The notes beneath the pieces are model-generated. The model was not told where the DNA came from. It worked only from the letters and a program-made list of their open reading frames with translations, and made no database searches. From NCBI RefSeq assembly GCF_021213805.1, contig NZ_JAJQJI010000006.1:248001-312000 (forward strand): a stretch of 64,000 nucleotides of DNA, in the 5' to 3' direction. The translations under genes and the position numbers were made by a program. This stretch comes from Mycobacterium sp. MYCO198283. Its GTDB lineage: Bacteria > Actinomycetota > Actinomycetes > Mycobacteriales > Mycobacteriaceae. Positions 32,652 to 41,672 of the stretch are shown here, one piece after another (position 1 is the stretch's first letter; each line of letters starts with the position of its first letter).

Positions 32652-33394
32652 CGCCGGACGCCCAGCTGGTCGAGGAGTTCGGCGCGGTAGCGGTCGGCGT
32701 GCCGGCCCACTCGGCCGGGGTCGGGCCGCGGGTCCGCGATCTCGAGCTCGTGCACCAGCTCGCCGTCGGCGAGCACGAGCACCCGGTCCGCGAGCGCGAT
32801 CGCCTCGTCGACGTCGTGGGTGACGAGCAGCACGCCGAACCCGTGCTCGCGCCACAGGCCCAGCAGCAGGCTGTGCATGCTGAGGCGGGTGAGCGCGTCG
32901 AGCGCGCCGAACGGCTCGTCGAGCAGCAGCAGCTCCGGCTCGGCGACGAGCGCACGGGCGAGCGACACCCGCTGTGCCTGACCGCCGGACAGGGTGAGCG
33001 GCCAGGCGTCGGCCCGATCGCCCAGTCCGACGTCGGCCAGCGCGGCGTCGGTGCGGCGCAGGGCTTCGGCGCGGGCGAGCCGGGTGCGGGTCAGCCCGTA
33101 GCGCACGTTGGTGCGGACAGTGCGCCATGGGAACAGCCGCGGCTCCTGGAACGCCAACGCCGGCGCACCCGCGACGTGGCGGTGTCCGCCGTGGCCGGGT
33201 GCGAGCCCCGCCAGCACGCGCAGCACGGTCGACTTGCCGCTGCCGCTGCGGCCCACCAGCGCGACGATCTCGCCGCGCGCCACGGTGAGCGAAATGTCCT
33301 TGAGTACCTGGGTCCGGCCGTACCAGTGGTCGACGTGGCGCAGTTCGGCCGCCACCGTCGAGGTGGTCGGCGCGGCGGGGGAAAGCAGCGTCAT
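32648..33394 (-). CDS. ssuB: Sulfonate ABC transporter ATPase
   Basis: A 248-aa ABC ATPase. Walker A GRSGSGKST is at residues 48-56, LSGGQAQRVSLARAL is the signature with Walker B LLLLDEP just after, and the switch histidine is in LLVTHDVDEA. It powers sulfonate import with SsuC and SsuA. The ATG at 33394 lies 10 nt after the ssuC stop, and the stop overlaps ssuA. Confidence 0.92.
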   Translation of the reverse strand: MTLLSPAAPTTSTVAAELRHVDHWYGRTQVLKDISLTVARGEIVALVGRSGSGKSTVLRVLAGLAPGHGGHRHVAGAPALAFQEPRLFPWRTVRTNVRYGLTRTRLARAEALRRTDAALADVGLGDRADAWPLTLSGGQAQRVSLARALVAEPELLLLDEPFGALDALTRLSMHSLLLGLWREHGFGVLLVTHDVDEAIALADRVLVLADGELVHELEIADPRPDPGRVGRHADRYRAELLDQLGVRR

Positions 33395-33404
33395 GACAGA
33401 CCTT

Positions 33405-34217
33405 TCAGTCGCGGTAGCGCAGGGCGCGCCGTTCGAGCACCCGCACCAGCGCGTCGGTGGCGATGCCGAGCAGGGCGTAGACGACGAGCCCGAAGATGAT
33501 GACGTCGATGCGCAGGAAGTCGCGGGCGTTGTTGATCAGGAATCCGATGCCGCGATCGGCGTTGATCTGCTCGGCGACGATCAACGTCAGCCACGCGATG
33601 GCCAACGACTGGCGCAGTCCGACCAGGATCTGCGGCGCGGCGCTGGGCACGATGATGCGGCTGCAGCGCTGCCAGAACGAGAAGCCCAGCACCGTGGCGG
33701 TCTCGATCAGCTTCGGGTCGACCTGGCGGATGGCGGAGAACGTGTTGAGGTACAGCGGAAAGCTCACGCCGAGCGCGACGAGCAGCACCTTGGGCAGCTC
33801 GCCGATGCCGAACCACAGGATGAACAGCGGGATGAGTCCGAGGTGCGGCAGCGCGCGCACCATCTGCATCGGCGGGTCGATCGCAGATTCGGCCCAGCGG
33901 GACAGTCCGACCGCGGCGCCGAGCACGACACCGACGATGCCGCCCAGCAGCAGGCCCTCGACGACCCGGATACCGGAGACGCGCAGCGCGTCGGCCAGCT
34001 GACCGTTCGCCACGAGTTCGACGCCGGCTTCGGCGATCAGTGACGGCGCCGGCAGCACGTCCTGCGGGATCAGCCGCAGCGCGCTGCCCAGTTGCCACAG
34101 CGCCAGCAGCGCGAGCGGCGAGGCGATCCGCACGATCTCCCAGCGGCGCCGTCGCCACCGTGGCGCGCTGGGCGCAGCGGCCGCCGCAGGTGTGAGGCCG
34201 TCGGTCAGGGTGGTCAC
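33405..34217 (-). CDS. ssuC: Sulfonate ABC transporter permease
   Basis: A 270-aa permease with about six membrane helices and the EAA-type loop ETATVLGFSFWQRCSRIIVPSAAPQIL that docks on the ATPase. First gene of the operon. The GTG at 34217 is eight bases after a TAGATT -10, suggesting a leaderless transcript. An imperfect palindrome in the promoter spacer may be a sulfur-control site. Confidence 0.9.
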   Translation of the reverse strand: MTTLTDGLTPAAAAAPSAPRWRRRRWEIVRIASPLALLALWQLGSALRLIPQDVLPAPSLIAEAGVELVANGQLADALRVSGIRVVEGLLLGGIVGVVLGAAVGLSRWAESAIDPPMQMVRALPHLGLIPLFILWFGIGELPKVLLVALGVSFPLYLNTFSAIRQVDPKLIETATVLGFSFWQRCSRIIVPSAAPQILVGLRQSLAIAWLTLIVAEQINADRGIGFLINNARDFLRIDVIIFGLVVYALLGIATDALVRVLERRALRYRD

Positions 34218-34225
34218 GATGCGGA

Positions 34226-34249
34226 AATCTATGGCTCACCCGGGTGGGC
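34226..34249 (-). promoter_or_regulatory. ssu operon promoter with spacer palindrome
   Basis: -10 TAGATT (34226-34231) with TTATCC as a loose -35 further upstream. CACCCGGGTG (34237-34246), extended to an imperfect 16-bp palindrome, lies in the spacer. Confidence 0.4.
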
Positions 34250-34260
34250 GGATAAGGGTT

Positions 34261-34280
34261 CTTCTCGCGGTGACGAGAAG
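34261..34280. terminator. Inverted repeat between recQ-type and ssuC genes
   Basis: CTTCTCG-CGGTGA-CGAGAAG, 7-bp arms, lies 25 nt after the helicase stop and 44 nt before ssuC. It may end the helicase transcript or serve as an operator of the ssu promoter. Confidence 0.35.
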
Positions 34281-34304
34281 TCCGCGCGGCACCTGGAGGC
34301 GGCG

Positions 34305-35933
34305 TCAGACCGCGTGCAGCACCCCGGTGTCGTCGATCACCCGCAGCGACAGCGTGCGGTAGCCGTACTCGTCGAACAGCACCGTGACGGTGTCGGCGTC
34401 GGCGTTCATGACGACGCCGCGGCCCCACTCGGTGTGCGAGACGGTGGTGTCGACGGCGAACGGCCCGTCCGGCGCGGCGGGGTGGTCCTCGCGGCCGGCG
34501 GCGGTGTTGGCGAAGCAGCGGTCGCAGTCACCGCACGGCTCGGGCAGCGTCTCCCCGAAGTAGCCGAGCAGGAACTGACGCCGGCAGTCGGAGGTCTCGG
34601 CGTAGCCGCGCATCATCTCCACCCGCGTGCGGTCGACGCGCTCGCTGATCTCGACGACCTCCACCGCGCGTCGTACCGCCTCGTCGGCGTCGACGCCGGT
34701 GGCGCGGAAGCCTTTCCGCCCGCTGCGGATCACCTCGGCCTGCTCCAGCAGGTTGACGGCGTTGGTGAGCTTGCGGCCCCGGACGTCGAGGGTGGCGCGC
34801 AGGTCCTTGAGGCGTGCGGGCTGGTCCTTCAGGGCGGTGTACACCCGGCGCAGCAGCTCCTCGTCGGGCCGGTGTGTGGTGAAGAACCGGGCGAGCCCGA
34901 GGTCCTCGGGGCGGTAGAGCAGGAGCGCCGCGGCGGCCTCGCCGTCTCGGCCCGCCCGCCCGATCTGCTGGTAGTAGCTGTCCAGCGAATCGGGCACCGA
35001 GGCGTGGACGACGAATCGGACGTCGGGTTTGTCGATGCCCATGCCGAACGCCGACGTGGCGGTGACCACGCGGTACTCGTCGTGCAGGAAGCCTTCGTGC
35101 ACTCCGTCACGCTCGGCGGTCTTCAACCCGGCGTGATATGCCGCGGCCGCAATACCGTTGTCGCACAGCGCCTTGGCGTACGTCTCGGCGTCCTTGCGGG
35201 TGGCGGTGTACACCAGACCCGCGCCGTCGAACCGCCCGACCGCCGCCACCACCGCCGCTTCCTTGCCGTGCTTGCCGTGCGCCTCGGTGAAGTGGTCGAC
35301 GGCCAGTCGCAGGTTCGGCCGGTCGAAGCCGCCGGCGACGACGACCGGGTCGCGCAGCCTGAGATTGTCGACGATCTCGCGGCGCACCAGCGGTGAGGCG
35401 GTGGCGGTCAGGGCCGCGACCGTCGGCCGTCCGAGGCGACCGATCGCGTCGACGAGCCGTAGATAGTCGGGCCGGAAGTCGTGTCCCCAGGCCGAGACGC
35501 AGTGCGCCTCGTCGACGACGACGAGCGCCGGCCCGGCCTCGGCGAGGCGGCTGACCACGTCGTCGTTGGCCAGTTGCTCCGGTGTGGTGAAGACGTAGCG
35601 GGCGTCGCCGTCGCGCAGCGCGTCGAGACTGCGCTCGTTGGCGGCGGCCGACTGCCGGGAGTTCACCGTGACGGCGGCGGGTGCCCCGGTGTCGGCGAGG
35701 CCGGCGATCTGGTCCTGTTGCAGCGCGATCAGCGGCGAGATCACGATCGTCGGCCCGTCGAGCAGCGCCGCGGGGAGCTGGTAGATCGCCGACTTGCCGG
35801 ATCCGGTGGCCATCAGCGCCAGCACGTCGTGTCCGTCGAGGATCGCCGTCATGCCCTCGAGCTGTTCGGGCCGCAGGTCGTCCCAGCCGAACAGGTCTCG
35901 GGCGGTCGCCTCGATGCGGGCGCGCGACGTCAT
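34305..35933 (-). CDS. RecQ-family ATP-dependent DNA helicase
   Basis: A 542-aa superfamily 2 helicase. Motif I MATGSGKSAIYQLP, motif II VVVDEAHCVSAWGHDFR (DEAH plus the RecQ aromatic loop), motif VI QQIGRAGRDG. The RecQ C-terminal zinc site is CRRQFLLGYFGETLPEPCGDCDRC. A C-terminal segment (SHTEWGRGVVMNADADTVTVLFDEYGYRTLSL) looks like a small CarD/Tudor-like barrel instead of an HRDC domain. It unwinds DNA 3'-5' in repair. The ATG at 35933 starts the usual N-terminus. Confidence 0.92.
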   Translation of the reverse strand: MTSRARIEATARDLFGWDDLRPEQLEGMTAILDGHDVLALMATGSGKSAIYQLPAALLDGPTIVISPLIALQQDQIAGLADTGAPAAVTVNSRQSAAANERSLDALRDGDARYVFTTPEQLANDDVVSRLAEAGPALVVVDEAHCVSAWGHDFRPDYLRLVDAIGRLGRPTVAALTATASPLVRREIVDNLRLRDPVVVAGGFDRPNLRLAVDHFTEAHGKHGKEAAVVAAVGRFDGAGLVYTATRKDAETYAKALCDNGIAAAAYHAGLKTAERDGVHEGFLHDEYRVVTATSAFGMGIDKPDVRFVVHASVPDSLDSYYQQIGRAGRDGEAAAALLLYRPEDLGLARFFTTHRPDEELLRRVYTALKDQPARLKDLRATLDVRGRKLTNAVNLLEQAEVIRSGRKGFRATGVDADEAVRRAVEVVEISERVDRTRVEMMRGYAETSDCRRQFLLGYFGETLPEPCGDCDRCFANTAAGREDHPAAPDGPFAVDTTVSHTEWGRGVVMNADADTVTVLFDEYGYRTLSLRVIDDTGVLHAV

Positions 35934-35972
35934 GGGCAGGGTCTTGCGGTGGTGGTCATCCCCACGTCGATA

Positions 35973-35990
35973 CCCCGGGGCCTGCCGGGG
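35973..35990. terminator. Small hairpin upstream of the helicase gene
   Basis: CCCCGG-GGCCTG-CCGGGG lies just after the stop of the leftward zinc-finger-like gene. Weak terminator candidate. Confidence 0.25.
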
Positions 35991-35998
35991 CTAACGCG

Positions 35999-36337
35999 TC
36001 ACCGCCAGCCGTCGGCCGCCTTGGCCGCCGCGACCAGCGTTCGGCACAGGGCCCGCAGTTCGGCCGCGTCGGCGCCCTCCTCGACGGCGATCGACACGTC
36101 CTCGGCGGCGCAGCGGACCTGGTAGAGCCGGTCGGACAGGTCGGCGGCCTCGTCGGCGGACAACACGACGGCGTCGGCGGACAGCGCGGTGCCTTTCACC
36201 GCGGCCCGCTGCTCGTAGGCGCGTTGCCGGCAGGACTGCCGGCAGTACTGGCGGCGACGCCCGAGCCCGGCGTCGGCAACCTCGCGCCCGCACCACCGGC
36301 ACGGCGACGGGCGTAGACGACGGACCACGGCTGGCAC
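35999..36337 (-). CDS. Small zinc-finger-like protein (Rv2049c-type)
   Basis: A 112-aa basic protein with two paired cysteines, CRWCG and YCRQSC, at the N-terminus, arranged like a treble-clef zinc finger, then a helical C-terminus (DLSDRLYQVRCAAEDVSIAVEEGADAAELRALCRTLVAAA). The start of the sequence (RRLRPSPCRWCGREV) agrees with my memory of M. tuberculosis Rv2049c, the gene next to rbpA, but the C-terminal part is longer here. Divergent from rbpA. A DNA- or RNA-binding role is inferred from the finger and charge. The GTG at 36337 is the first start ahead of the family sequence. Confidence 0.75.
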   Translation of the reverse strand: MPAVVRRLRPSPCRWCGREVADAGLGRRRQYCRQSCRQRAYEQRAAVKGTALSADAVVLSADEAADLSDRLYQVRCAAEDVSIAVEEGADAAELRALCRTLVAAAKAADGWR

Positions 36338-36365
36338 TCTAACGGGGACGGCGGCGAACTCTGGG

Positions 36366-36371
36366 TATCCT
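36366..36371 (+). promoter_or_regulatory. Housekeeping-type -10 box of rbpA (P1)
   Basis: TATCCT matches TANNNT. A transcript from here would start near 36378 and carry the 26-codon leader ORF. Confidence 0.45.
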
Positions 36372-36374
36372 GGT

Positions 36375-36402
36375 GGGAACGGTGAGCGCGCATGTCGCGT
36401 TG
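36375..36402 (+). promoter_or_regulatory. SigH/SigE-type promoter of rbpA (P2)
   Basis: GGGAAC, 17-nt spacer, CGTTG fits the mycobacterial SigH/SigE consensus sGGAAC-N17-22-sGTTs. Transcription would start around 36409, downstream of the leader ORF start codon. In Streptomyces rbpA is a target of the SigH orthologue sigma-R (established). Confidence 0.6.
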
Positions 36403-36472
36403 CACCGCGTGGAAGTTTTTTTCGTGGAACCCGGCGGCGCTGCAGCCCGACGGGATATCCACCAGTCGTTAG
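36392..36472 (+). CDS. Leader ORF upstream of rbpA
   Basis: A 26-codon ORF starting MSRCTAWKFFSW and ending at a TAG that is the first part of the rbpA ribosome site TAGGAG. Ten bases separate it from the rbpA ATG. It contains a seven-T run encoding Phe-Phe, rare in this GC-rich DNA. A ribosome terminating here would cover the rbpA start, allowing coupling or attenuation. Not proven to be translated. Confidence 0.45.
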   Translation: MSRCTAWKFFSWNPAALQPDGISTSR

Positions 36473-36481
36473 GAGTGACGC

Positions 36482-36820
36482 ATGGCTGATCGGGTTCTGC
36501 GAGGCAGCCGCCTCGGCGCTGTGAGCTACGAGACCGACCGCAACCACGATCTGGCGCCCCGCCAGGTGGCGCGTTACCGCACCGAGAACGGCGAGGAGTT
36601 CGACGTCCCGTTCGCCGACGACGCCGAGATCCCCGGCACCTGGCTGTGCCGCAACGGGCTCGAGGGCACGCTGATCGAGGGCGACCTGCCGGAGCCGAAG
36701 AAGGTCAAGCCGCCGCGCACCCACTGGGACATGCTGCTGGAGCGGCGTTCGGTGGAGGAGCTGGAGGAACTGCTCAAGGAGCGGCTCGACCTGATCAAGT
36801 CGAAGCGTCGCGGCGGGTAG
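36482..36820 (+). CDS. rbpA: RNA polymerase-binding protein RbpA
   Basis: A 112-aa actinobacterial RNA polymerase regulator. The N-terminal zinc/core region (ADRVLRGSRLGAVSYETDRNHDLAPRQ) and the C-terminal sigma-interaction domain (THWDMLLERRSVEELEELLKERLDLI) are intact. RbpA binds RNA polymerase and group I/II sigma factors, stabilises the open complex and affects rifampicin tolerance. The ATG has TAGGAG six bases upstream. It follows a long leader with a short ORF and two promoter types. Its stop is directly followed by that of convergent ppm1. Confidence 0.97.
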   Translation: MADRVLRGSRLGAVSYETDRNHDLAPRQVARYRTENGEEFDVPFADDAEIPGTWLCRNGLEGTLIEGDLPEPKKVKPPRTHWDMLLERRSVEELEELLKERLDLIKSKRRGG

Positions 36821-37591
36821 TTAAGGGACGACGCCGCGGGCCTTGTCGAGCCGCCCGCGGATGCCCCACTGTGCGACCTTGACGATCGCCTCGCGGATGT
36901 TCGATCCGCTCATCTTCGATTCGCCGTGCTCGCGCTCGACGAACGTGATGGGTACTTCGACGACGCGGAAGCCGTTGGTGATGGTGCGCCAGGTCAGGTC
37001 GATCTGGAAGCAGTAGCCCTTCGAGTCGACGGCCGACAGGTCGATCTTCTCGAGCACTTCGCGCCGGTAGGCGCGGTAGCCGGCGGTGATGTCGTTGATC
37101 TCGACGCCGAGCATCAAGCGGGAGTATCCGTTGGCGGTGCGCGACAGCACCAGCCGGCGCCACGGCCAGTTGCGGACGGTGCCGCCCTCGACGTAGCGGG
37201 AGCCGATCGCCAGGTCGGCGCCGTCGTCGATGGCCGTGAGAAGCCGCTCGAGCTCTTCGGGTGCGTGGCTGCCGTCGGCGTCCATCTCGACCAGCACGGT
37301 GTAGCCGCGGTGCAGCCCCCACGCGAAGCCGGCGAGGTAGGCCGCGCCCAGACCCTCCTTGGCCGTGCGGTGCAGGACGTGCACCCGGTCGGGGTCGGCG
37401 AGCGACACCTCGTCTGCCAGCGCTCCGGTGCCGTCGGGACTGCCGTCGTCGACGATCAGGATGTGCACGCCGGGGCAGGCGCGGTGTACCCGATCCAGGA
37501 TGACCGGGAGGTTGTCCCGCTCGTTATAGGTCGGGATGATGGCCAGCGTGCGCTGACTCGGGCGGGCGCCCGGGGGTCGGCCCGTCGTCAT
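36821..37591 (-). CDS. ppm1: Polyprenol monophosphomannose synthase
   Basis: A 256-aa GT2 glycosyltransferase. [14 protein letters not shown] begins the fold, VEMDADGSH holds the DxD-type metal site, and [24 protein letters not shown] follows. It transfers mannose from GDP-mannose to polyprenyl phosphate; the product feeds lipomannan, lipoarabinomannan and protein mannosylation. The ATG overlaps the lnt stop (ATGA). In M. tuberculosis the two functions are one fused protein; here they are separate, as in M. smegmatis. Confidence 0.95.
   Translation of the reverse strand: MTTGRPPGARPSQRTLAIIPTYNERDNLPVILDRVHRACPGVHILIVDDGSPDGTGALADEVSLADPDRVHVLHRTAKEGLGAAYLAGFAWGLHRGYTVLVEMDADGSHAPEELERLLTAIDDGADLAIGSRYVEGGTVRNWPWRRLVLSRTANGYSRLMLGVEINDITAGYRAYRREVLEKIDLSAVDSKGYCFQIDLTWRTITNGFRVVEVPITFVEREHGESKMSGSNIREAIVKVAQWGIRGRLDKARGVVP
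36834..36860. terminator. Hairpin after rbpA
   Basis: CCGCGGGC/GCCCGCGG, 8-bp perfect arms with an 11-nt loop, 14 nt after the rbpA stop and inside the ppm1 coding end. Confidence 0.4.
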
Positions 37592-39528
37592 GTGGCTCCT
37601 TCGTCGGTCGACCCCGGTCGGGGTGCGCTGTGCGGGGCGGCGCCGGCACTGCCGCCCTGCGCGTCGCCGGGGACGCCGGCCGCGTCGTGTTCGGTGGTGT
37701 CTGACGGGTGGCCCGCGCCGTCCGTTCCGGCTTCTCGGCCGGACCGGAGCCGGCGAGCCGCCCGTGCGAACGATCCATTGTGCACCACGGCCGCGACCAG
37801 CACCGCACCGCCGAGGGCGACCAGCACCGCCTGCAGCGCCGGACCGAAGCGGGTGGCGGGCGTGAGGGCGGTCTTCAGGTGGATCTGCCGGTCGAGGTAG
37901 GCCGGCTCGAAGAAGGCGGTGCGGTCGAGCTCGCGGCCGTCGGGGGCGATCACCGCGCTGATGCCGGTGGTTCCGGCGACCACGGTGTAGCGGTCGTGCT
38001 CGACGGCGCGCCCGCGGGCGAAGGCGAGCTGCTGTTGGCTCATCGCCTCGTCGAAGGTGGCGTTGTTGGTCGGCACCGCCAGCAGCTGGGCACCGGCCAG
38101 CACCGACTGGCGCGCCGCCCGGTCGAAGATCACCTCCCAGCAGGTCGTCACGCCCACCCGGGTGCCCGCGGCGGTGACCACGCCGTCGCCGTCGCCGGGC
38201 ACGAAGTAGCCGGCACGGTCGGCGTACGGGGACAGCAGGCGAAAGAAGCCCCGCATCGGCAGGTATTCGCCGAACGGCTGAATGATCCGCTTGTCGTGCC
38301 GCTCGCCGGGCCCGTTCTCCGGTGTCCACACGATCACCGAGTTGGTGGTCGCAGGCCGTTCGGGCGTCCATTCGGGCCGCGCCAGCACGCCACCGACCAG
38401 GATCGGGGCGCCGATCGCGTCGGCGGCGGCGTCGATCTGCGCGGCGGCGTCGGCATTCTTGACGGGGTCGATGTCCGATGAGTTCTCGGGCCAGATGACC
38501 AGCTGCGGCTGCGGGGCGCGGCCGGCGCGCACGTCCGCGGCGAGTCGCATGGTCTCGGCGACGTGGTTGTCCAGGACGGCACGTCGCTGGGCGTTGAACT
38601 CGAGCCCGAGCCTCGGCACGTTGCCCTGCACGGCGGCGACGGTGGCCAGCGGATCGTTGCCGGCGCCCGATCCGGCCTGCCGGACCGCGGGCCACGCCGC
38701 CGCCGTGCCCAGCAGCACCACGCACACAGCGAGGCCGGGCAGGATCACCGCCGGCGGTGACAGGTCGCGCTGCGGGTCCTGCCACCAGCGCACGACCTCG
38801 AGCACGAGCGCGGCCGCCGCGATGCCGAGCAGCGCGACCGCCAGCGAGAGCAGTGGCGCCCCGCCGACCCGCACGATGGGCAGCAGCGGCCCATTGGTCT
38901 GACCGAACGCGACGACGCCCCACGGAAAGCCCCCGAACGGGACCGTGCACTTGAGCCATTCCTGCGCCACCCACAGCACCGCGAACCACACCGGCCAGCC
39001 GGGCAGCTCCCGCACCAGCCAGGCCGCCGCGCCGAAGAGCCCGGGGAACAGGGCGCACACGGCGGCCAGCGCCAGCCACGGCAGCGCCCCGACGAGACCG
39101 GAGATCCACGGCAGCAGCGGGATGTAGCAGACCAGCCCGAACAGGAAGCCGTAGCCGAACGCACCGCCGGCGCTGGTGGTGGGCCGGGTGATCACCACGG
39201 TGAGCAGCGCGAACGCCACCGGGGCGGTGAACCACCAGCCGAACGGCGGGAAGCTGACACACAGCAGCAGGCCGCCGGCGATGGCGAGGGTGAGCCTGGG
39301 CAGGCGCGGCACGAGCGCGGCGGGGGTGGCCCGGGCGCGTGTGACGGCGGTGGCGCGGATGCGGCCCAGCGCCTGGCTCAGCCGGCCGGACAGCCCCGGC
39401 GGCCGGACGACCGGTATCGCGTCGGTCGCGGGGTCGTCGACGGCAATCCGCTGCTCGTCGGTGACGGCGTCGGGCTCGTCGGCCGGCGTGTCCGGTCCGG
39501 CCGCGTGCCGGCCCCGTGGCTCAGCCAT
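37588..39528 (-). CDS. lnt: Apolipoprotein N-acyltransferase
   Basis: A 646-aa membrane enzyme with about eight helices from residue 76 to 280 and a nitrilase-like domain whose triad is Glu348 (WPENSS), Lys413 ([14 protein letters not shown]) and Cys463 (TTCWEVIFD). It adds the third acyl chain to the N-terminal cysteine of lipoproteins. The C-terminal 70 residues are disordered and may contact Ppm1, which in M. smegmatis is recruited to this protein. An extra 75-residue acidic N-terminus is unusual. Coupled with ppm1 by ATGA. Confidence 0.94.
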   Translation of the reverse strand: MAEPRGRHAAGPDTPADEPDAVTDEQRIAVDDPATDAIPVVRPPGLSGRLSQALGRIRATAVTRARATPAALVPRLPRLTLAIAGGLLLCVSFPPFGWWFTAPVAFALLTVVITRPTTSAGGAFGYGFLFGLVCYIPLLPWISGLVGALPWLALAAVCALFPGLFGAAAWLVRELPGWPVWFAVLWVAQEWLKCTVPFGGFPWGVVAFGQTNGPLLPIVRVGGAPLLSLAVALLGIAAAALVLEVVRWWQDPQRDLSPPAVILPGLAVCVVLLGTAAAWPAVRQAGSGAGNDPLATVAAVQGNVPRLGLEFNAQRRAVLDNHVAETMRLAADVRAGRAPQPQLVIWPENSSDIDPVKNADAAAQIDAAADAIGAPILVGGVLARPEWTPERPATTNSVIVWTPENGPGERHDKRIIQPFGEYLPMRGFFRLLSPYADRAGYFVPGDGDGVVTAAGTRVGVTTCWEVIFDRAARQSVLAGAQLLAVPTNNATFDEAMSQQQLAFARGRAVEHDRYTVVAGTTGISAVIAPDGRELDRTAFFEPAYLDRQIHLKTALTPATRFGPALQAVLVALGGAVLVAAVVHNGSFARAARRLRSGREAGTDGAGHPSDTTEHDAAGVPGDAQGGSAGAAPHSAPRPGSTDEGAT

Positions 39529-41131
39529 GGATCACCGCACCGCGGTGGACGGTTTGCAGGCAGCGCGGCAGCCGGGCGTCCGGAGCGAGCCGTGGCAGCG
39601 GCGGCACCCCGGCCCGCGGATCCGTCGACCAGCGCGCAACGGCGTCGGGCGGTGCGGCGACCTCCAGCTCGTCGACCTGCCAGACGGCGTACGACGCGGG
39701 CGCCCCGGGAGCCAGGGTGCCGGTGGCGCCGTCGTTGCTGCCGGCGGCTCGCCAGGCGCCGCGGGTGAGCGCATTGAAGGCGGCGCGCGCGGACACCGCA
39801 CTGCCCGGCGTCCGGTGGTGGGCGGCGGCGCGGACGATCCCCCAACCATCCATGCTGGTCACCGGGCTGTCGGAACCGAACGCAAGGCGCACGCCCTCGG
39901 ATGCTAACAGCGCCAGCGGGTTCAGCCCGGCCGCGCGGCGGGCCCCCAACCGGCGGGCGTACATGCCGGTCTCGCCGCCCCACAGCGCGTCGAACGACGG
40001 CTGCACACTGGCGGCGATCCCCCAGGAGCCGAGTGCGGCGGCCTGCTCGGCGCTGACCATCTCGACGTGTTCGAGGCGGTGGCCGCAGCGGGCGACCGCG
40101 ACCGGGCCGAAGCGGTCGACCACATCGGCCAACGCGTCGACGACCGTCGCCACCGCGGCGTCGCCGATGACGTGGAAACCGGCGGTGATCCCCGCTTCGG
40201 TGCAGGCCGACAGGTGCGCGGTCACGGTCTCGCGATCGAGGTAGCAGTTGCCGCGGGTGTGCGGCGCGTCATCGTAGGGCTCGTGCAGCCACGCGGTGCG
40301 CGAGCCGAGCGCGCCGTCGACGAACAGGTCGCCGGCCAGCCCGCGGGCGCCGGTTCGCGCCAGCAGCTCGCGGGCCGCGGCGGGAGTGGTCACGGCTTCG
40401 CCCCAGTAGCCGACGACCTCGACGCCATGATCGAGCGCGGCCAGGTCGAGCCAGTCGTCGAGGCCGGCGATCTGCGGTCCGGCGCATTCGCAGACGGCGG
40501 CGAAACCCGCCGCGGCGGCGGCGTCGAGGGCGGCGCGGCGGGCGTCCGACCGCTGGCGGGCCGACAGCAGGGCACGCGCGCCGGCCCGCGCGCGGTGGTG
40601 GGCGTCGGCGGTGAGCGGGCCGGTCGGATGGTGTCCGGCGGCGTCGGTCAGGTCCACCCAGCGGCGCAGCCCGCTCGAGGCGACCGCGGAATGGACGTCC
40701 ACGCGGGTCAGGTACGCCGGCCGGTTTCCGACGATCTCGTCGACCTCCACGGTCGTCGGCGGATCGGGATGCGGCCACCGGGATTCGTCCCAGCCGTGTC
40801 CCCACACGACGTCGTCGTCGGCCAGCGTGCCGACGTGGTCGGCCAGCAGCCGCAGGCAGTGCTCCTTCGAGGTGGCACGCCGCAGGTCGAGGCCGGTGAG
40901 CGTCAGCCCGGTGGCGGTCACGTGGACGTGGCTGTCGACGAAGGCGGGGGCCACGAATGCGCCGGCGAGATCGGTGACCGTGGCGTCGGGGTACTGGGAG
41001 CGCCCCACGTCGTCGCTGCCGAGCCACACCACGACGCCGTCGCGCACCGCCATCGCGGTGGCGTCGGGTTTGACGGGGCTGTGGATGCGGCCACCGAGCA
41101 GCAGGGTGGTCGCCGGTGTCGGCGCGGTCAC
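39521..41131 (-). CDS. Amidohydrolase-family protein (Rv2052c-type)
   Basis: A 536-aa metal-dependent hydrolase of the YtcJ/amidohydrolase_3 type. HVHV at about residues 68-71 gives the first metal ligands, ADAHHRARA and [10 protein letters not shown] further His residues, and [13 protein letters not shown] the catalytic Asp. It could hydrolyse an amide or related bond of an unknown compound. It lies where M. tuberculosis has Rv2052c and overlaps lnt by 8 nt, so is part of the same operon. Confidence 0.87.
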   Translation of the reverse strand: MTAPTPATTLLLGGRIHSPVKPDATAMAVRDGVVVWLGSDDVGRSQYPDATVTDLAGAFVAPAFVDSHVHVTATGLTLTGLDLRRATSKEHCLRLLADHVGTLADDDVVWGHGWDESRWPHPDPPTTVEVDEIVGNRPAYLTRVDVHSAVASSGLRRWVDLTDAAGHHPTGPLTADAHHRARAGARALLSARQRSDARRAALDAAAAAGFAAVCECAGPQIAGLDDWLDLAALDHGVEVVGYWGEAVTTPAAARELLARTGARGLAGDLFVDGALGSRTAWLHEPYDDAPHTRGNCYLDRETVTAHLSACTEAGITAGFHVIGDAAVATVVDALADVVDRFGPVAVARCGHRLEHVEMVSAEQAAALGSWGIAASVQPSFDALWGGETGMYARRLGARRAAGLNPLALLASEGVRLAFGSDSPVTSMDGWGIVRAAAHHRTPGSAVSARAAFNALTRGAWRAAGSNDGATGTLAPGAPASYAVWQVDELEVAAPPDAVARWSTDPRAGVPPLPRLAPDARLPRCLQTVHRGAVIHG

Positions 41132-41141
41132 CGCCGACAGG

Positions 41142-41633
41142 CTACGGATGAATCGGGCGCGGCGGCAGCGACGGAGGCGGCGGGTCGCGGTCGTCCGTCA
41201 TGTCGATCACCTCGCCGTCGACCACGTGGTGCCGCACGCGGTAGCGCCGCACCCCGTCGGCGCCGACCGCGGTGACGGTGAACCACGGGGACCGGGCGAG
41301 GCCGCGGACGACGACCGCCGTGATCAGCGGGCGGGCCAGCGCGCGGGTGGGCGGCAGCAGCAGCAGCAGTCCGAGCACCGAGGTCACCAGGCCGGGGATG
41401 ACCACCAGCAGCGTGCCCATCGCGATCATCGACCCGTCGGTCACCGCACCCCGCGCGGTCGTCAACCCGCCGCGCAGCCGGCGGACCTGGCCGCGGATCT
41501 GGGACCCGGCCAGGAGCACGCCGGCCAGGAATGTCCCGACGACGGCCAGCAGCGTCGCGCCCACTCCGATGTTCGCGGCCAGCGCGACGACCGCGAGCAG
41601 CTCGACGAGCACGTAGATCCCGAAGTAGGCCAT
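41142..41633 (-). CDS. fxsA: FxsA family membrane protein
   Basis: A 163-aa protein with the FxsA core (ELLAVVALAANIGVGATLLAVVGTFLAGVLLAG, MAMGTLLVVIPGLVTSVLGLLLLLPPTRAL in variant form) and a hydrophilic tail with Pro repeats. In E. coli FxsA interferes with phage T7 exclusion; the mycobacterial role is unknown. The ATG at 41633 starts MAYFGIYVLVE. Ten bases separate it from the amidohydrolase start. Corresponds to Rv2053c. Confidence 0.9.
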   Translation of the reverse strand: MAYFGIYVLVELLAVVALAANIGVGATLLAVVGTFLAGVLLAGSQIRGQVRRLRGGLTTARGAVTDGSMIAMGTLLVVIPGLVTSVLGLLLLLPPTRALARPLITAVVVRGLARSPWFTVTAVGADGVRRYRVRHHVVDGEVIDMTDDRDPPPPSLPPRPIHP

Positions 41634-41672
41634 ACCGGGCCCAACGAGCCGGCGCGCGCCGGGGTTCCGGGG

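Noticed and set aside
35968-35995. SigF promoter for the RecQ-type helicase
   Set aside because: GGGTAT is present on the minus strand but the -35 (GTTAG) is poor, and the sequence is better explained as the small hairpin after the neighbouring gene.
36363-36368. SigF promoter of rbpA from the GGGTAT word
   Set aside because: No GGWWT-like -35 at 15-17 nt upstream; TATCCT as a housekeeping -10 fits better.
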